DNA of 14,692 nt from Gammaproteobacteria bacterium UBA7376 (GTDB lineage Bacteria > Pseudomonadota > Gammaproteobacteria > Pseudomonadales > Azotimanducaceae). The position numbers and the translations under genes are program-made. Within the stretch, counting starts at the first letter, position 1; the number at the start of each line of letters is the position of its first letter. The notes below the pieces were generated by a model, which was not told the DNA's origin, did not search any database, and saw nothing but the letters and a program-made list of their open reading frames with translations. Shown piece after piece: positions 14,624-14,692 of this stretch. The stretch lies in the NCBI GenBank assembly GCA_002470275.1, contig DKNY01000028.1, positions 1 through 14,692 on the forward strand, read 5' to 3'.

Positions 14624-14692
14624 CTAGAATGACTTACCGATTGAGAACACGATAGCCTCATCATCAGCGTCAGAGTCTTCATCACCCTGCAG
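14624..14692 (-). CDS. C-terminal end of a probable outer-membrane porin
   Basis: Only the last 22 codons are inside the window, ending at TAG (14624-14626). The tail, an acidic stretch GDEDSDADDE followed by AIVFSIGKSF, alternates hydrophobic residues and ends in phenylalanine, the usual signature of the last beta strand of an outer-membrane barrel. TorF-type putative porins are often found beside glnK–amt and comM in marine Gammaproteobacteria, so that family is a reasonable guess, but too little is visible to name it. Confidence 0.55.
   Translation of the reverse strand: MQGDEDSDADDEAIVFSIGKSF

Overview
The window is chromosomal DNA from a gammaproteobacterium. The gene order algR–algZ / argH / lysA–dapF–DUF484–xerC–yigB and glnK–amt / ubiK–comM is the order I know from Pseudomonas and related marine Gammaproteobacteria. 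The exact genus cannot be fixed from the sequence. Nothing looks like a phage, plasmid, insertion sequence or CRISPR array, and I found no rRNA or tRNA gene.

Layout. Bases 1-1526 hold a minus-strand two-component pair: the cut-off response regulator AlgR and its membrane sensor AlgZ. A 145-base divergent gap with an extended -10 promoter leads to argH (last step of arginine synthesis, plus strand). After a hairpin-rich gap comes a tight plus-strand run, lysA–dapF–DUF484–xerC–HAD phosphatase (3206-7654), whose junctions overlap by 1-4 bases or are 6 bases apart. It makes meso-diaminopimelate and lysine and the chromosome-dimer recombinase. A lone minus-strand thrC (7674-9035) converges on it.

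Bases 9115-12313 are a minus-strand nitrogen-scavenging unit: glnK, then two tandem ammonium channel genes about 87% identical in protein. Each channel gene is followed by its own hairpin terminator. A near-consensus sigma-54 promoter lies about 180 bases upstream of glnK, and an NtrC-type dyad lies about 200 bases further upstream. The approximately 600-base gap between glnK and ubiK has no convincing gene but is unusually rich in inverted repeats, including a possible three-way-junction fold and a repeated GCCCCA motif.

Bases 12718-14559 are ubiK (ubiquinone synthesis accessory factor) and comM (MgsA/RuvB-like AAA+ branch-migration helicase of natural transformation). comM has no ATG, GTG or TTG at its conserved N-terminus; the family start falls exactly on an ATT codon. 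The window ends in the last 22 codons of a converging minus-strand gene, probably an outer-membrane porin, with a strong terminator.

Most genes are ordinary housekeeping genes. The points most worth a second look are the ATT start of comM, the structured glnK–ubiK gap, and the tandem amt pair with patches of near-perfect DNA identity.
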